Assembly: GCA_017307275.1 (NCBI GenBank)
Contig: JAFKFK010000008.1
Coordinates: 186,001 to 250,000, forward strand
Reading direction: 5' to 3'
DNA length: 64,000 nt
Origin: Alphaproteobacteria bacterium
GTDB taxonomy: Bacteria; Pseudomonadota; Alphaproteobacteria; Reyranellales; Reyranellaceae
Numbering within the stretch: the stretch's first letter is position 1; each line of letters begins with the position of its first letter. A model generated the notes under the pieces. The model was not told where the DNA came from. It was given only the letters and a program-made list of their open reading frames with translations, and did not search any database. The position numbers and the translations under genes are program-made. Below, piece by piece: positions 62,907 to 64,000 of the stretch.

Positions 62907-64000
62907 ATGGGGTCGGTTATTTCGCCACCGGTCGAGTCCATTCCGGTTCCTGACGGCGGTGACTTCGAATTCGACGGGCCGCGCTTTACCGCCTACTGGC
63001 GGCATCTCGCCGGCAAGCTCGCCCAGCTCCCGCCCAAGCCGCAACGCGACGGCAAGACCTACGCTGAAGCGGAAGCGCTGAAGCAGGCCGCGCGTGACGC
63101 CCGGTTCGCCTTCCTCCGCCGCTATGCCATTTCGATCTACGACAGACTGACCGCCAACCGGACCAAGTTCGTGCGCATCGAGCGGCTGGTCTATGACGCA
63201 GCCGACCTTGTGCCGGGCCTCGCCCCGACCCGCGCGGAGGTCGCGGCCGAAGCCGAGCTGCGCCAATCCGAAAAGGAAGGCGTGGAGATCGACCAGGGCA
63301 TTCTCTGCAATCAGTTCCTGGCCGATCCCGGCTGCGGGATGCACCTCTGCCACGCCATGCTTCTGCCGCGCGAAGAATCGGCTGATGCACTCGCCAAGTT
63401 CCAGCGCGACGGCAAGCTCGACCTCGGCTTTGCGCGAGTCGAGCGCCAGGGCAAGGCGGCCGTACTGCTGCTGGCCAACCGCCGCTTCCTCAATTCCGAA
63501 GACAACTCGACCCAGACCGCGACCGAGATCGGCGCTGATGTCTGCATTCTCGACCGGCAGAGCGAGGTCGCCGTGTTGCGCGGCGATGTCGTGCCGGAAG
63601 GCAAGTATGCAGGCCGCCGCGTCTACAATGCCGGCATCAACCTCACGCACCTCTACTACGGCAAGATCCCGTTCCTGTGGTTCCTGGTCCGCGACCTGGG
63701 CTTCGTGAACAAGCTGTTCCGCGGTGTCGCCCGGCCCGACGTCTCGCCCGACGAAGTCGCCGGCGACTCGATCGAGAAGCTCTGGATTTCGGCGGTCGAG
63801 ACCTTCGCCATCGGCGGCGGCTGCCAGATCCTGCTGGCGACCGATTTCAACATCGCCGGCCGCGATGCCTACATGACTCTGCCCGCGCGCAAGGAAGGCA
63901 TCATTCCGGCGATGGCCAATCTACGGATGGCGCGTTTCGTCGGCGATCGCCTCACTCGCCAGGCGATCATGTACGAGCGCCGCATCGACTGCGATTCAGA
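62907..64000 (+). CDS. DpgC-like enoyl-CoA hydratase-fold dioxygenase, 3' end beyond the window
   Basis: The frame begins at ATG 62907 and stays open to the window edge (364 codons visible). An N-terminal helical region of about 180 residues (CNQFLADPGCGMHLCHAML) precedes a crotonase-fold domain with the VETFAIGGGCQILLATDFNIAGRDAYMTLPARKEGIIPAMANLRMARFVGD segment. This layout matches DpgC, the cofactor-independent 3,5-dihydroxyphenylacetyl-CoA 1,2-dioxygenase of glycopeptide antibiotic producers, and related proteins in proteobacteria. The actual substrate here is unknown. It lies 43 bp after tRNA-Gly. Confidence 0.8.
   Translation, partial: MGSVISPPVESIPVPDGGDFEFDGPRFTAYWRHLAGKLAQLPPKPQRDGKTYAEAEALKQAARDARFAFLRRYAISIYDRLTANRTKFVRIERLVYDAADLVPGLAPTRAEVAAEAELRQSEKEGVEIDQGILCNQFLADPGCGMHLCHAMLLPREESADALAKFQRDGKLDLGFARVERQGKAAVLLLANRRFLNSEDNSTQTATEIGADVCILDRQSEVAVLRGDVVPEGKYAGRRVYNAGINLTHLYYGKIPFLWFLVRDLGFVNKLFRGVARPDVSPDEVAGDSIEKLWISAVETFAIGGGCQILLATDFNIAGRDAYMTLPARKEGIIPAMANLRMARFVGDRLTRQAIMYERRIDCDS

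Overview
The window is a GC-rich, gene-dense bacterial chromosome segment. The conserved block olsB-like acyltransferase / plsC-like acyltransferase / miaB / phoH / ybeY / corC-type CBS protein / lnt / metK, plus metX-metW, chorismate mutase-hisC-tyrA, mmcB, DUF2333 and TIGR02186 genes and SAM-II riboswitches, points to an alphaproteobacterium. A Reyranella-like or other Rhodospirillales/Hyphomicrobiales genome is my inference; no rRNA is present to confirm it. I see no insertion sequence, prophage or CRISPR array.

Layout. 1-7.2 kb: a DUF3237 fragment, a di-haem peroxidase, an ABCD-type ABC transporter, a class II aldolase, a TauE/SafE exporter divergent from a LysR regulator, and an Lrp regulator. 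7.3-21.6 kb: a long minus-strand sulfur/redox cluster. In transcription order it holds a cytochrome b561-like protein, a MoxR/CoxD ATPase, a CoxE-like VWA protein, a thiamine-diphosphate enzyme, a ResA-like redoxin with an in-frame TGA at its catalytic Cys, an M19 dipeptidase fused to a Cys-rich domain, an IorAB-type molybdenum hydroxylase, SoxE/SoxF-like flavocytochrome, SoxX, SoxY, SoxZ, SoxA and a TAXI binding protein. 21.8-23.9 kb: cytochrome c', a TetR regulator flanked by two copies of a structured element, and a long intergenic region. 23.9-30.4 kb: two SEL1 proteins, mmcB, an orphan type I secretion-like ABC protein, metK with a SAM-II-type leader, and an XRE regulator. 30.5-43.6 kb: housekeeping genes (lnt to olsB, fur, tusA-like, rimI, tsaB, ddpX-like, nifU-like, usp). 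43.6-54.9 kb: a TSUP exporter, DUF2333, hydrolases, gloB, methyltransferase, acetyltransferases, and metX-metW behind a SAM-II riboswitch and terminator. 55.1-64 kb: chorismate mutase, hisC, tyrA, a ChaC-like gene, TetR, a transsulfuration-type PLP enzyme, a hydroxyproline dehydratase, an acyl-CoA dehydrogenase, tRNA-Gly(CCC), and the 5' part of a DpgC-like dioxygenase.

How the genes work together. SoxAX, SoxYZ and the flavocytochrome supply a periplasmic route for oxidising reduced sulfur. SoxB and SoxCD are not in the window. CoxD/CoxE-like proteins are known maturation factors for molybdenum hydroxylases and sit upstream of iorAB. The co-oriented thiamine-diphosphate enzyme and redoxin suggest that one pathway feeds this cluster, possibly from an organosulfur substrate (inference). 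Methionine synthesis looks to be controlled by two SAM-II riboswitches. The most unusual feature is the redoxin whose reading frame continues through a TGA at the position of the first active-site cysteine, a candidate selenoprotein.
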